Origin: Prado023 sp963714995
GTDB lineage: Bacteria > Actinomycetota > Actinomycetes > S36-B12 > CAIYMF01
NCBI GenBank assembly: GCA_963714995.1
Contig: CAVQQP010000003.1
Location: forward strand, 100,032 to 164,031
Direction: 5' to 3'
Length of the DNA stretch: 64,000 bases
Shown here: piece after piece, positions 1-8,320 of the stretch
Position numbering within the stretch: the stretch's first letter is position 1
Layout of the letters: each line of letters starts with the position of its first letter
Notes under the pieces: generated by a model
Seen by the model: only the letters and a program-made list of their open reading frames with translations
Told to the model about the DNA's origin: nothing
The model's database searches: none
Program-made: the position numbers and the translations under genes

Positions 1-563
1 ACCATGGTCGCGATGGCGATGTGGCTGGCCAGCACGTCGGCGTGCCAGCGGATCGGCTCGATGCCGAAGTTGGCGAGGATGGCGTTGGCCATGCCGGACT
101 GGTCGGCGAAGATCTTGTTGAAGATCATCCCGACGGCCACGGGCATCACGACGTAGGGCAGCAGGACGCCCATCCGCCAGAAGGTCTTGGCCCGCAGGTT
201 GGCGTCCAGCATCGCGGCCAGGAACAGGCCGATGAGGACCTGGGGCACCGACGACAGCAGGAAGATGCTGAACGTGTTGCGCAGGCCCTTCCAGAAGAGC
301 GGCTGCTGCACGACCGTCTGGTAGTTCTCCAGACCGACGAAGTCACCCTTGCCGCCGATGAGGTTCCAGTCGTGCACGGACACGTAGGCCGTGTAGACCA
401 GCGGGAACAGCCCCACCAGGGCGAACAGGATGAAGAAGGGGGAGATGTAGAGGTACGGGGAGAACTTCTGGTCCCACGCGTTGCGCCGCGTTCGGCGCGC
501 CAGCTCGCGCTCGGCGATCGCCTCGGTCTTCTTGGGGATCGGGGGAGCTTCTTTCGTCGACAT
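1..563 (-). CDS. Sugar ABC transporter permease, MalF/UgpA-type (3' part outside window)
   Basis: Inner-membrane permease of a carbohydrate ABC importer; only the first 187 codons lie in the window. The product starts MSTKEAPPIPKKTEAIAERE and has a charged cytoplasmic N-terminus, a first membrane segment (ISPFFILFALVGLFPLVYTA, about residues 40-59) and further helices, as in the MalF family. The ATG at 563 follows the Shine-Dalgarno sequence GAGGA. It lies downstream of the binding-protein gene (809-2113) on the same strand, separated by 245 bp that contain a long inverted repeat. The second permease gene is expected just left of the window, and the ATPase at 5940-7034 may energise the complex. 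The substrate is not visible from the sequence; the neighbouring glycosidase suggests an oligosaccharide. Confidence 0.9.
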   Translation of the reverse strand, partial: MSTKEAPPIPKKTEAIAERELARRTRRNAWDQKFSPYLYISPFFILFALVGLFPLVYTAYVSVHDWNLIGGKGDFVGLENYQTVVQQPLFWKGLRNTFSIFLLSSVPQVLIGLFLAAMLDANLRAKTFWRMGVLLPYVVMPVAVGMIFNKIFADQSGMANAILANFGIEPIRWHADVLASHIAIATM

Positions 564-748
564 GGAGCATCCTCGTCTGCGGATCGCCGGTCACCCACGG
601 CCGTGGAGCCGGGCGGGTGTGGGCTGTGGACCGCACTCCGGAGTGACCGGGCGGGCCGGAGTGCTTCTGGAGTGACTCACCGGAGTCGGGTCCGCGCTCA
701 TGTCGAACCTCCGCAGTGGGAGGCGCAGCGCGGGTGGGGACCCGGCCG

Positions 749-793
749 CCCGGTCCCGCACCTCCGCCGGTGTGGCTCGGATGCGGGACCGGG
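749..793 (-). repeat. Inverted repeat (12-bp arms) between binding-protein and permease genes
   Basis: CCCGGTCCCGCA at 749-760 and TGCGGGACCGGG at 782-793 are perfect complements around a 21-nt loop. In the minus-strand transcript the hairpin forms 16 nt after the stop of the solute-binding-protein gene and before the permease. Such intercistronic stem-loops in sugar ABC operons are known to stabilise the upstream message or cause partial termination, giving excess binding protein over permease. No U-run follows. Confidence 0.6.
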
Positions 794-808
794 CGACCGG
801 GTCAGGCG

Positions 809-2113
809 TCAGCCGAGTGCGTTGACAGCCTCTTCGAACTTCGCCCACGAGGACGCCGGGTCGTCGGTCTGGTCGACGTCGACCCGGCTCAGGGCCTGCT
901 GCATCGCGTCGTTGATCGCGAAGTAGTTCGGTCCCTTGAAGGGTGCGACGGTCACGGCCGCGGCGCGGTTGGCCAGGATCTCGCCGGTCGGCGCGTCGTT
1001 GAAGAACGCGTTCGTCTGCGACAGCAGGTCAGGCGAGGTCAGGGCCTCCACCTGGCTGGGGAAGGTGCCCTTGGCCTTGAAGGCCTTGATCTGCTGCTCC
1101 GGGGCGGTCAGCCATGCGGCCAGCTTCTTGGCCTCGGCCTGGTTCGCGCCCATCGCCGGAACGGTCAGGAAGGACCCGCCCCAGTTGCCGCCGCCGCCGG
1201 GGAAGACATCAGCGATGTCCCAGCCCTCGACGCCCGCTGCGTTGCCCTCGATGACGCCGAGCATCCAGCCCGGGCACTGCATCGTGGCGAAGCCGTCCTT
1301 CTGGAAGGACGCGGTCCAGTCCTCGCTCCACTGGCCCAAGTGTGCCGACTGGGTCGCGGAGGCCGCGAGCACCTGGTCGTAGATCGCCTTCACGGCGGGA
1401 TTCTCCAGCGCGATGATCGTGCCGTCCTCCTGCTCGTAGGCGTTCGGGACCTGGTTGATCATGCCCTGGTACACAGCGCCGGCGCTGTCGAACCAGGCAG
1501 CCCCGGTGTCCTTCGCGGCGAACTGCTCGCCGACCTCGAAGTACTTCTCCCACGTCGCGCCATCGCCACCGAGCAGGGTGGCGACCTCGGCACGATCGGT
1601 CGGCAGTCCGGCCTTCTCGAACAGGTCGGCGCGGTAGCAGATGCCCTCCGGGCCGATGTCGGTGCCGTAGCCGAGCAGCTTGCCGTCGGCGGTCGTCGCC
1701 TGGTCGACCTTCCAGGGCAGCCAGCGACCCTCGACTGCCGGGTCGTTCAGGTCGACGAACTTGTCGGGGTACTGGGAGAGCTCAGGAAGCCAGTCGACCT
1801 CGATGGCCTCGATGTCCGAGGCGCCGGAGCCGGCCGCCAGGCGGGTGTTGAGGTTGTCGCGGGCCTCGTTCGAGGTCGCCGCCTTCTTGGCCTCGATCGT
1901 GACGTTCGGGTTGAGCTCCATGTACTCGGTGTAGAGGTCCTCGTAGCCGAACTCGTTGAACGTGGCCACTGACAGGGTCACCGGCTCGGTGCCCGTCGCC
2001 TCCGACGCTGTGTCCGTGGCCTCGTCCCCGCCGCTCGAGCACCCCGAGGCAACCAGCGCCAATCCAGCAAACGTCGCCGTGAGGGCTACCCACGACCTCC
2101 TGTTTGTTCGCAC
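809..2113 (-). CDS. Sugar ABC transporter substrate-binding lipoprotein
   Basis: Extracytoplasmic solute-binding protein of the MalE-like family (434 aa), which captures a sugar and delivers it to the membrane permease. The GTG at 2113 is preferred because it follows GGGAG with 5-nt spacing and gives a clean lipoprotein signal: basic MRTNRR, a hydrophobic stretch and the lipobox VASGC with Cys25; a longer in-frame start at 2158 would bury this signal. After a Ser/Gly/acidic linker the mature domain has typical family segments (TLSVATFNEFGYEDLYTEY, then a C-terminal lobe). It is the first gene of the operon with the permease at 1-563, transcribed from a promoter overlapped by a LacI-type operator. 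Confidence 0.92.
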   Translation of the reverse strand: MRTNRRSWVALTATFAGLALVASGCSSGGDEATDTASEATGTEPVTLSVATFNEFGYEDLYTEYMELNPNVTIEAKKAATSNEARDNLNTRLAAGSGASDIEAIEVDWLPELSQYPDKFVDLNDPAVEGRWLPWKVDQATTADGKLLGYGTDIGPEGICYRADLFEKAGLPTDRAEVATLLGGDGATWEKYFEVGEQFAAKDTGAAWFDSAGAVYQGMINQVPNAYEQEDGTIIALENPAVKAIYDQVLAASATQSAHLGQWSEDWTASFQKDGFATMQCPGWMLGVIEGNAAGVEGWDIADVFPGGGGNWGGSFLTVPAMGANQAEAKKLAAWLTAPEQQIKAFKAKGTFPSQVEALTSPDLLSQTNAFFNDAPTGEILANRAAAVTVAPFKGPNYFAINDAMQQALSRVDVDQTDDPASSWAKFEEAVNALG

Positions 2114-2262
2114 ATCCACTCCCTGTGTCAATCGCACAGCGCTTCGCTGTGCGGCCAAACGTGGCCACGGGGTTCCGCGGCCTCGACCGTCATGGGTGCT
2201 CGATCCGCGTCCTCATCGAGGTCGCGGGACGGGCACCCCTCTCCCCGAGAGGGCCTCTGCGG

Positions 2263-2306
2263 GAGAGCGCTCTCGCAGCATCTACCCGATGCGGAGTGGT
2301 TGTCAA
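2263..2306 (-). promoter_or_regulatory. Promoter of the sugar ABC operon with LacI-type operator
   Basis: On the minus strand TTGACA (2301-2306) and TAGATG (2279-2284) are spaced by 16 bp and predict a start near 2272. The perfect 12-bp palindrome GAGAGCGCTCTC (2263-2274) lies on that start point, the standard place for a repressor block. The central CGCTCT/AGAGCG type resembles operators of LacI-family sugar repressors of actinobacteria (CebR, BglR types). The same word recurs at 2349, 7158 and 8242. Confidence 0.75.
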
Positions 2307-2348
2307 GAGAACCTTGCGGTAGTTATCGGATCGTGACATTCTCGGGGG

Positions 2349-2360
2349 GAGAGCGCTCTC
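2349..2360 (+). promoter_or_regulatory. LacI-type operator of the large glycosidase gene
   Basis: GAGAGCGCTCTC is flanked by one extra matching pair (GGAGAGCGCTCTCC, 2348-2361) and sits 47 bp upstream of the ATG at 2408. A weak promoter TTGCGG (2314-2319), 17 bp, CATTCT (2337-2342) would put the transcription start at the operator. It is 86 bp from the operator of the divergent transporter operon, so one repressor could bind both sites together. Confidence 0.7.
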
Positions 2361-2407
2361 CAATCCCCGGACCGCGTCATACCGCTCAGTGTGTCCCAGG
2401 AGGCACC

Positions 2408-5400
2408 ATGATGCTCGGCCAGGCCCCCGATCCCGTCGGAATCGCCCAGGATGCCGAGGTCCACGAGGGCTTCGTGGAGCTCTTCGGCCGCAGGTTCTAC
2501 CGGATCGGTGACTACGACCGACTGGCCCCGTTCTTCATGACGGTCGTCGGTGCTGGGGACGCGTGGCTGTTCGTGTCGAGCACCGGGGGGCTGACCGCCG
2601 GGCGCGTGGCTCCCGACACGGCGCTGTTCCCCTACTACACCGATGACAAGGTGGCCGAGAATGCCGGGCGGACCGGCGGCCTGAGCCTGCTGCGGGTGAC
2701 CCGGCCCGGAGGTGGCGAGGTCCTGTGGGAGCCCTTCACCGCGGCGCAGCAGGCGACCGACGGGGCCCGCCGCGCCCTGTACAAGGATGTCGCGGGCACC
2801 GCACTGGTCTTCGAGGAGGTCCGGGCCGACCTGGGCCTGCGGATGCGGGTCACCTGGCAGACGGCGAGCCGGTTCGGCATCGTGCGCACCTGCGAGCTGA
2901 GCAACATCGGCGACGACACATGCGCGGTGGAGCTCCTCGACGGGTTCGTCAACCTGCTCCCTGCGGGCATCGACGTGGACACCCAGAACAGGTTGAGCAA
3001 CCTGCTCGACGCGTACAAGCGATGCGAGGCCGACGAACGCACCGGGTTGGGCATGTTCTGGTTGAGCTCCCGGCTCACCGACCTGGCTGAGCCCAGCGAG
3101 TCCCTGTATGCCAACGTCGCGTGGCACGTCGGTCTCGGGGAGGTCGACCACCTGGTCTCGACCGGCCAGCTGCCGGCGTTCCGCCGCGGGGGAGCGGTTG
3201 TCGGCGAGAACGACGTCCGGGGCCAGCGAGGGGCCTACCTCGTGCACACCCGCCTGGAGCTCGCGGCTGCGGAGCAGCGCTCGTGGAGCATCGTCGGCGA
3301 CGTCGAGCAGGATGCCGCCGACGTCGTGGCGCTGCGGGACCTGCTCGCCCGTCCCGACGAGCTGGCGTCGATGCTCGAGGAGGATGTCCGGGCCAACCGG
3401 GAGGGCCTCGACCGGATCCTGGCCGCCGCGGACGGGTTCCAGTCGACGGGCGAGGAGCTGGCCACCGCCCACCACACGGCCAACGTGCTGTTCAACGTGA
3501 TGCGCGGCGGGATCCCGGCCGAGGGGTACCGGATCGAGGCCGACGACGTGCGCGCCTTCATCGCGCAGCGCAGCCCGGCGACCGCCGAGCGGTGCGCTGC
3601 GCTCCTGGCCGACATGCCCTCCCCCCTGACCATCGGCCACCTGCTCGACGGGGCTCGAGCCAGTCGGGATCCCGACCTGCTCCGGCTGTCGCTGGAGTAC
3701 CTGCCGCTGACGTTCAGCCGTCGGCACGGTGATCCCTCGCGACCCTGGAACAAGTTCCAGATCGTGCTGCGCGACGAGCACGGCAGGCCGCAGCTGAACT
3801 ACCAGGGCAACTGGCGTGACATCTTCCAGAACTGGGAGGCACTGGCGTGGTCGTTCCCGGAGTACCTGGAGTCGATGGTCGCGGTGTTCCTCGACGCCAC
3901 CACCGCCGACGGCTACAACCCGTACCGGATATCGCGCTCGGGAGTCGACTGGGAGGTTCCGGAGCCGGAGAACCCCTTCGCCAACATCGGCTACTGGAGC
4001 GATCACCAGATCATCTACCTGCTCCGGCTGCTGGAGACCTCCGCGCGCTTCCACCCCGGTCGGCTGCAGGGCATGCTCGATGCGGCGATCTTCACCCACG
4101 CCGACGTCCCCTACCGGATCGCGACCTACGACCAGATCCTGGCCGACCCGTTCGAGACCATCGCCTTCGACGAGGACCATCAGGCACGCATCGATGAGCG
4201 GGTCGCGCGACGGGGTTCCGACGGGCGGCTGGTGCACGGGCCGGACGGCGAGCTGGTTCGGGTCACGCTGACCGAGAAGCTGCTGCTCCTGCTGCTGGCG
4301 AAGCTCGTGAACCTGGTGCCCGACGGTGGGATCTGGATGAACACCCAGCGACCGGAGTGGAACGACGCCAACAACGCACTCGTGGGCCGTGGGCTGTCCG
4401 TCGTGACACTCGCGCAGCTGCGCCGCTACGTGGAGTTCGTCCGCGGGCTGATCGCCACGGACACGCACGTGACCGAGGAGGTTGCGGACCTGCTCACCGA
4501 GGTCTCGCAGGCCCTCCAGGCGCATCGGGGGCACCTCGACGAGGGCTTCACCGAGGGTGCCCGCCGGGCGTTCATGGACGACCTGGGGTCGCTCGGCAGC
4601 GCGTACCGCGAGCGGGTCTACGCCGGGTTCAGCGGACGTCAGACCGTGGTCCCGGGCCTGCAGGTGCAGGAGCTGCTGGACGCAGCGCTGTCCTACATCG
4701 ACGCGAGCCTGCGGGCGAACCGGCGCGAGGACGCGCTCTACCACTCGTACAACATCCTCGACCTGTCCGACAGCGGGGCGGGGATCCGTCGGCTGTCCGA
4801 GATGCTCGAGGGCCAGGTCGCGATGCTGTCCAGTGGCGAGCTCGGGGCGCAGGAGTCCCTGGCCCTGCTCGCCGGGCTGCGTGCCAGTGCCCTGTACCGC
4901 GCGGACCAGCACAGCTACACGCTGTACCCCGACAAGGACCTCGCCGGCTTCCTCGACCGGAACACGTTCCCGGCCAGCCGCGCGCAGGACTGCCCGTTGG
5001 TCGCTGCCCTGGTTGCTGCGGGGGACCGCAGCCTCGTGGTGGCCGACGTGCACGGCAACCTGCACTTCGCCGCCGGCATCCGCAACGTCCGCGACGTGCA
5101 CCAGGTCCTGGACCGGCTCGCGGCCGATCCGGACCTGGGGGAGGTGGCCCGGTCCAGCCGGGCCGAGCTGCTGGACATCTTCGAGGAGGTGTTCACGCAC
5201 GCGGAGTTCACCGGACGGTCCGGGTCGTTCTTCGCCTACGAGGGCCTGGGCAGCATCTACTGGCACATGGTGTCCAAGCTGCTGCTCGCGGTCCAGGAGA
5301 CCGTCGAGCGGGCGGTGGCCGACGGTGAGTCGAGCGCCACCGTCCAGGCGCTGGCCGCGGCCTACGAGGACGTCCGCGCCGGGATCGGCTACTGCAAGCC

Positions 5401-5854
5401 CGCCGAGGTCTATGGGGCCTTCCCGATCGACCCCTACTCCCACACCCCCGCCGGGCATGGTGCCCGTCAGCCCGGAATGACCGGGCAGGTGAAGGAGGAG
5501 GTCCTCACCCGCCTCGGTGAGCTCGGGCTGCGGGTCGAGGACGGCCGGATCGTCTTCCGGCCCGTCCTGCTGCGGGCCTCGGAGTGGCGCACGACCCCCG
5601 GGACGTTCGAGTACGTCGACGTCCGCGGCGAGGACGCCACGGTCGACCTGCTCGCCGGCTCGCTGGCGTTCACCTTCTGCCAGGTTCCGGTCGTGTGCCG
5701 GGCGGCCGAGGCCTTGAGCGTCCGGGTCGTGCAGGCCGACGGGACGGCCGTGGACTGCCCGGATGGCGTGATCCCCGCAGAGCTGAGCGCCCGCATCTTC
5801 GAGCGCACCGGGGTCGTCGACATGATCGAGGTGCGCACTCCTGCGGCGCTCTGA
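2408..5854 (+). CDS. Very large carbohydrate-active enzyme, cellobiose-phosphorylase-like (unassigned family)
   Basis: Cytoplasmic protein of 1148 aa with no signal peptide. The ATG at 2408 follows GGAGG; the open frame continues upstream but crosses the operator. The middle part has the Trp-rich helical-barrel look of GH94/GH-type (alpha/alpha)6 enzymes: NYQGNWRDIFQNWEAL near residues 460-475, NPYRISRSGVDWE and GYWSDHQIIYLLRLLE near 503-545, and MNTQRPEWNDANNALVGRG near 645. The Asp in NWRDIF and those in EWNDANNA are candidates for the catalytic acid. The C-terminus (about 1040-1148) looks like a beta domain. Shared operators with the transporter suggest it degrades or phosphorolyses the imported sugar. 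I cannot place it in a numbered family with certainty; its length exceeds GH94 (about 800 aa). Confidence 0.75.
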   Translation: MMLGQAPDPVGIAQDAEVHEGFVELFGRRFYRIGDYDRLAPFFMTVVGAGDAWLFVSSTGGLTAGRVAPDTALFPYYTDDKVAENAGRTGGLSLLRVTRPGGGEVLWEPFTAAQQATDGARRALYKDVAGTALVFEEVRADLGLRMRVTWQTASRFGIVRTCELSNIGDDTCAVELLDGFVNLLPAGIDVDTQNRLSNLLDAYKRCEADERTGLGMFWLSSRLTDLAEPSESLYANVAWHVGLGEVDHLVSTGQLPAFRRGGAVVGENDVRGQRGAYLVHTRLELAAAEQRSWSIVGDVEQDAADVVALRDLLARPDELASMLEEDVRANREGLDRILAAADGFQSTGEELATAHHTANVLFNVMRGGIPAEGYRIEADDVRAFIAQRSPATAERCAALLADMPSPLTIGHLLDGARASRDPDLLRLSLEYLPLTFSRRHGDPSRPWNKFQIVLRDEHGRPQLNYQGNWRDIFQNWEALAWSFPEYLESMVAVFLDATTADGYNPYRISRSGVDWEVPEPENPFANIGYWSDHQIIYLLRLLETSARFHPGRLQGMLDAAIFTHADVPYRIATYDQILADPFETIAFDEDHQARIDERVARRGSDGRLVHGPDGELVRVTLTEKLLLLLLAKLVNLVPDGGIWMNTQRPEWNDANNALVGRGLSVVTLAQLRRYVEFVRGLIATDTHVTEEVADLLTEVSQALQAHRGHLDEGFTEGARRAFMDDLGSLGSAYRERVYAGFSGRQTVVPGLQVQELLDAALSYIDASLRANRREDALYHSYNILDLSDSGAGIRRLSEMLEGQVAMLSSGELGAQESLALLAGLRASALYRADQHSYTLYPDKDLAGFLDRNTFPASRAQDCPLVAALVAAGDRSLVVADVHGNLHFAAGIRNVRDVHQVLDRLAADPDLGEVARSSRAELLDIFEEVFTHAEFTGRSGSFFAYEGLGSIYWHMVSKLLLAVQETVERAVADGESSATVQALAAAYEDVRAGIGYCKPAEVYGAFPIDPYSHTPAGHGARQPGMTGQVKEEVLTRLGELGLRVEDGRIVFRPVLLRASEWRTTPGTFEYVDVRGEDATVDLLAGSLAFTFCQVPVVCRAAEALSVRVVQADGTAVDCPDGVIPAELSARIFERTGVVDMIEVRTPAAL

Positions 5855-5891
5855 CCTGCCGGAGGCCTCGGATCCGACCAGCCGGAGAGCA

Positions 5892-5926
5892 CTGTGGCCC
5901 AGCCCCCGTACGGGTCTGGGCCACAG
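5892..5926. terminator. Bidirectional hairpin terminator
   Basis: CTGTGGCCCAG (5892-5902) and CTGGGCCACAG (5916-5926) form a perfect 11-bp stem with a 13-nt loop. It lies in the 85-bp gap between two convergent genes (ending at 5854 and 5940), so it can serve both. No T-run follows, as is common in high-GC actinobacteria. Confidence 0.75.
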
Positions 5927-5939
5927 TCCTGCCGGTGAG

Positions 5940-7034
5940 TCAGTATTCGAGGCGTTCGCCGGTTTCGGGGTCGAAGAGGTGGGTGTGGTGGGGGACTGCT
6001 TCGAGGCCGAGCATGGATCCGCGGGCGGGGTGTTGGCGGCCGTCGGTGCGGACCACGACCTGCTTGGTGCCGCCGCCGGGGAGTTGGACCTCGGTGTAGA
6101 CGTAGGCGTCGGCACCCAGGCCTTCGACGAGTTGGACCTCGACGGGCCAGGCGGTCTCGGAGTCGGTGACGCGCAGGTCCTCGGGGCGCATGCCCATGAT
6201 GACGCTGGTGCGTCCGCGGGCGGCCAGGACGGTGGCGGCGGCTTCGGGCACCGGGACGGACTTGTTGCCCAGGCGGATGTTGCCGTCGATCAGCGGGGCT
6301 TCGATGATGTTCATCGCTGGTGAGCCGATGAACCCGGCGACGAACACGTTGGCGGGGGTGTCGTAGAGGTCCTGGGGGGTGCCGACCTGCATGAGCAGCC
6401 CGTCCTTGAGCACGGCGATCCGGTCGCCCATGGTCATGGCCTCGGTCTGGTCGTGGGTGACGTAGACGGTGGTCACGCCGAGGTCGCGTTGCAGCTTGGC
6501 GATCTGGGTGCGGGTCTGCACCCGCAGCTTGGCATCCAGGTTGGACAGCGGTTCGTCCATCAGGAACACCTGCGGGTTGCGCACGATCGCCCGGCCCATC
6601 GCCACGCGCTGGCGCTGCCCACCGGACATCGCCTTCGGTTTGCGGTCCAGGTACGGCTCGAGGTCCAGGATCTTGGCGGCCTCCTGCACCCGGGACTCGA
6701 TCTCCTTCTTGTCCATCCCGGCGATCTGCAGCGCGAAGCCCATGTTCTCCCGCACGGTCATGTGCGGGTACAGGGCGTAGGACTGGAACACCATGGCGAT
6801 GTCGCGGTCCTTGGGGGCCAGGTTGGTCACGTCCCGGTCACCGATGAAGATCGCGCCCTCGTTGACCTCCTCCAACCCGGCGAGCATCCGCAACGAGGTC
6901 GACTTGCCACACCCCGACGGGCCGACCAGGACCAGGAACTCCCCGTCCTTGACCTCGAGGTCCAACTTGTCCAGAGCAGGCTTGGTCGACCCCGGATAGA
7001 TCCGAGTCGCGCCCTTGAACGTCACACTGGCCAT
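5940..7034 (-). CDS. ugpC: Sugar ABC transporter ATP-binding protein (MsmK/UgpC type)
   Basis: ATPase of 364 aa that powers carbohydrate ABC importers. It shows Walker A GPSGCGKST (about residues 38-46), signature MSGGQRQRVAMGRA, Walker B VFLMDEPLSNLD, the switch His in YVTHDQTEA and the C-terminal OB/TOBE regulatory region (MGMRPEDLRV). Proteins of this type are often shared multitask ATPases. It is monocistronic, behind its own LacI-type operator, 3.8 kb from the matching binding-protein and permease genes; the common operator ties it to that transporter. The ATG at 7034 has GGGA 12 nt upstream. The symbol is by similarity of type only; msmK would be equally apt. Confidence 0.93.
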   Translation of the reverse strand: MASVTFKGATRIYPGSTKPALDKLDLEVKDGEFLVLVGPSGCGKSTSLRMLAGLEEVNEGAIFIGDRDVTNLAPKDRDIAMVFQSYALYPHMTVRENMGFALQIAGMDKKEIESRVQEAAKILDLEPYLDRKPKAMSGGQRQRVAMGRAIVRNPQVFLMDEPLSNLDAKLRVQTRTQIAKLQRDLGVTTVYVTHDQTEAMTMGDRIAVLKDGLLMQVGTPQDLYDTPANVFVAGFIGSPAMNIIEAPLIDGNIRLGNKSVPVPEAAATVLAARGRTSVIMGMRPEDLRVTDSETAWPVEVQLVEGLGADAYVYTEVQLPGGGTKQVVVRTDGRQHPARGSMLGLEAVPHHTHLFDPETGERLEY

Positions 7035-7157
7035 GATGATTCGTTCCCTTCACCGGCAGGTACGTGCCGGACGATCCGAGTGGAGGGTGGTGCGAGCACC
7101 GGGCCAGCACGTGGCACTGACCGCAACCCGATGGGAGGTCGATGCCGGAGGGCCCCT

Positions 7158-7211
7158 GAGAGCGCTCTCCAGCATCCGTTCCAGCATGGCCCGGAGCCCT
7201 GGGGTTGTCAA
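7158..7211 (-). promoter_or_regulatory. Promoter and LacI-type operator of the ATPase gene
   Basis: Minus-strand TTGACA (7206-7211), 17-bp spacer and CATGCT (7183-7188) predict a start near 7176. The palindrome GAGAGCGCTCTC (7158-7169) follows immediately downstream. The -35 box is itself inside the symmetric sequence GGGGTTGTCAACCCC (7201-7215). Confidence 0.75.
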
Positions 7212-7252
7212 CCCCTCCCGCGGCCGTTCGTCGGGGGCCGGCCCTGCGCAGG

Positions 7253-8155
7253 CTACGAGCGCCCGCAGGGAGCGCTGACGTCCGCGAGCAGGGAGTGGAT
7301 CTCGGCGAGCAGCTCGGGCGTGAGTCGATCGGTCGGGAGGCCGGGGTCGAGTGCGCGGAGGCGCCATTCGACGGGGTAGGTCAGGCTCTGGCCCGGCCCC
7401 AGGGTCACGTGGGCGCCCTGGTTCTCGAGCTCGATGTAGTCGCGCTCGGGATCGAAGAACAGCTCGACCTCACCCTGGCGTGGTGCTGCCTGGTCGATCG
7501 TCAGGTCGGGGAAGACCCTCAGGAAGAGGGTCGAATGGTGCGCATGGGCCAGCCACCCCCGGGCGTCGGTGAAGGCCTTCGACTTCCTGGTCACGGCCGG
7601 CACCGTGATGGACGAGTGGGTGTCCCCGGCCTCCAAGCCCTCGAACGTCACCGTCGAGTCGGTGTGCACGAACCAGCAGCCGGGATCCTCGGTCTGCTTC
7701 TGCATGCGGTCGGCGTCGTGGAACGGCTCGCCCGTGGCCCAGACGAGGATCCCCGCGCGAGGTGCCCTGGTCACCTGCCACGGGGCCACCTCCTGGGCGT
7801 GCGGCCAGATGTTCGTGAGGGTGAACTCCATGGCCAGGCCGTGCTCGGACAGGCTGAAGCGCTTCTCGAGCTGGAACCCGAAGTCGAGGTCGGGCGCGCT
7901 GCGCAGTCCCAGTGAGGACGATGACTCTGTGACGACCTCGTAGGGTGCCGCATCCAGGATGGGCGGGGGCGGCCAGTCGAAGCGCGCCTGGGGGCTGGGC
8001 CAGAACGTGTCGCCGTGGAACCCCGGCACCCGGCCGGGCGGGAGCACGAGGTCCACTCCGTCGTACGTCAGGCGCGTGAGCCGGCCACCCTCGGAGGGCT
8101 GGAACTCGACCTCGGTCGGGCCACAGCGTCTGGTCAGTGCGCGCGTGGCGTCCAT
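7253..8155 (-). CDS. Aldose-1-epimerase-like protein (galactose-mutarotase fold, DUF4380-like)
   Basis: Protein of 300 aa with the beta-sandwich look of sugar mutarotase-like proteins: PSEGGRLTRLTYDGVDLVLP near the N-terminus, a FHGDTFWPSPQARFDWPPPP segment and later WQVTRAPRAGILVWAT, FFDPERDYIELENQGAHV and YPVEWRLRALD. This last group resembles DUF4380 proteins found in sugar loci. The ATG at 8155 is chosen because the longer frame begins within the operator region. Its own LacI-type operator (8240-8255) ties it to the transporter and glycosidase. A role in interconverting sugar anomers is inferred; no active-site residue was confirmed. Confidence 0.75.
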   Translation of the reverse strand: MDATRALTRRCGPTEVEFQPSEGGRLTRLTYDGVDLVLPPGRVPGFHGDTFWPSPQARFDWPPPPILDAAPYEVVTESSSSLGLRSAPDLDFGFQLEKRFSLSEHGLAMEFTLTNIWPHAQEVAPWQVTRAPRAGILVWATGEPFHDADRMQKQTEDPGCWFVHTDSTVTFEGLEAGDTHSSITVPAVTRKSKAFTDARGWLAHAHHSTLFLRVFPDLTIDQAAPRQGEVELFFDPERDYIELENQGAHVTLGPGQSLTYPVEWRLRALDPGLPTDRLTPELLAEIHSLLADVSAPCGRS

Positions 8156-8239
8156 CCCCGCATCCAACCAGTCGGCACGGGGCTGTCGCGCACGGGGTGC
8201 AGGAGCGGCGCCGGGCGGAGGGGTGACCTGCCGGGGCCT

Positions 8240-8255
8240 GAGAGAGCGCTCTCTC
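8240..8255 (-). promoter_or_regulatory. LacI-type operator of the epimerase-like gene
   Basis: The longest of the four copies: GAGAGAGCGCTCTCTC is a perfect 16-bp palindrome whose core (8242-8253) is identical to those at 2263, 2349 and 7158. It lies 85 bp upstream of the ATG at 8155. No convincing -35/-10 pair was found next to it. Confidence 0.72.
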
Positions 8256-8279
8256 GCGCATGGATGGAGGGTCCGATCC

Positions 8280-8315
8280 ACGTCCGGAGCGGCCAGCGGG
8301 GGCCGCTCCGGACGT
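8280..8315 (-). terminator. Strong hairpin downstream of katG
   Basis: ACGTCCGGAGCGGCC (8280-8294) and GGCCGCTCCGGACGT (8301-8315) pair perfectly over 15 bp around a 6-nt loop, starting 5 nt after the katG stop codon. It probably ends the furA-katG transcript and insulates the operator at 8240-8255 from read-through. Confidence 0.85.
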
Positions 8316-8320
8316 CGGGA

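Noticed and set aside
635..644. ACTCCGGAGT palindrome as a possible operator
   Set aside because: It is inside the transcribed gap between two operon genes, differs from the regulon operator and has no promoter beside it.
716..1972. 418-codon plus-strand frame across the binding-protein gene
   Set aside because: Shadow frame; the minus strand encodes a clear lipoprotein binding protein.
2303..6115. 1270-codon open frame opposite the large glycosidase gene
   Set aside because: High-GC antisense frame rich in Arg/Gly/Val/Asp without family motifs; the plus-strand gene has ribosome-binding site, operator and conserved motifs.
7201..7215. GGGGTTGTCAACCCC as a terminator of the epimerase-like gene
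   Set aside because: The stem is only 7 bp and it contains the -35 box of the ATPase promoter, which explains it better.
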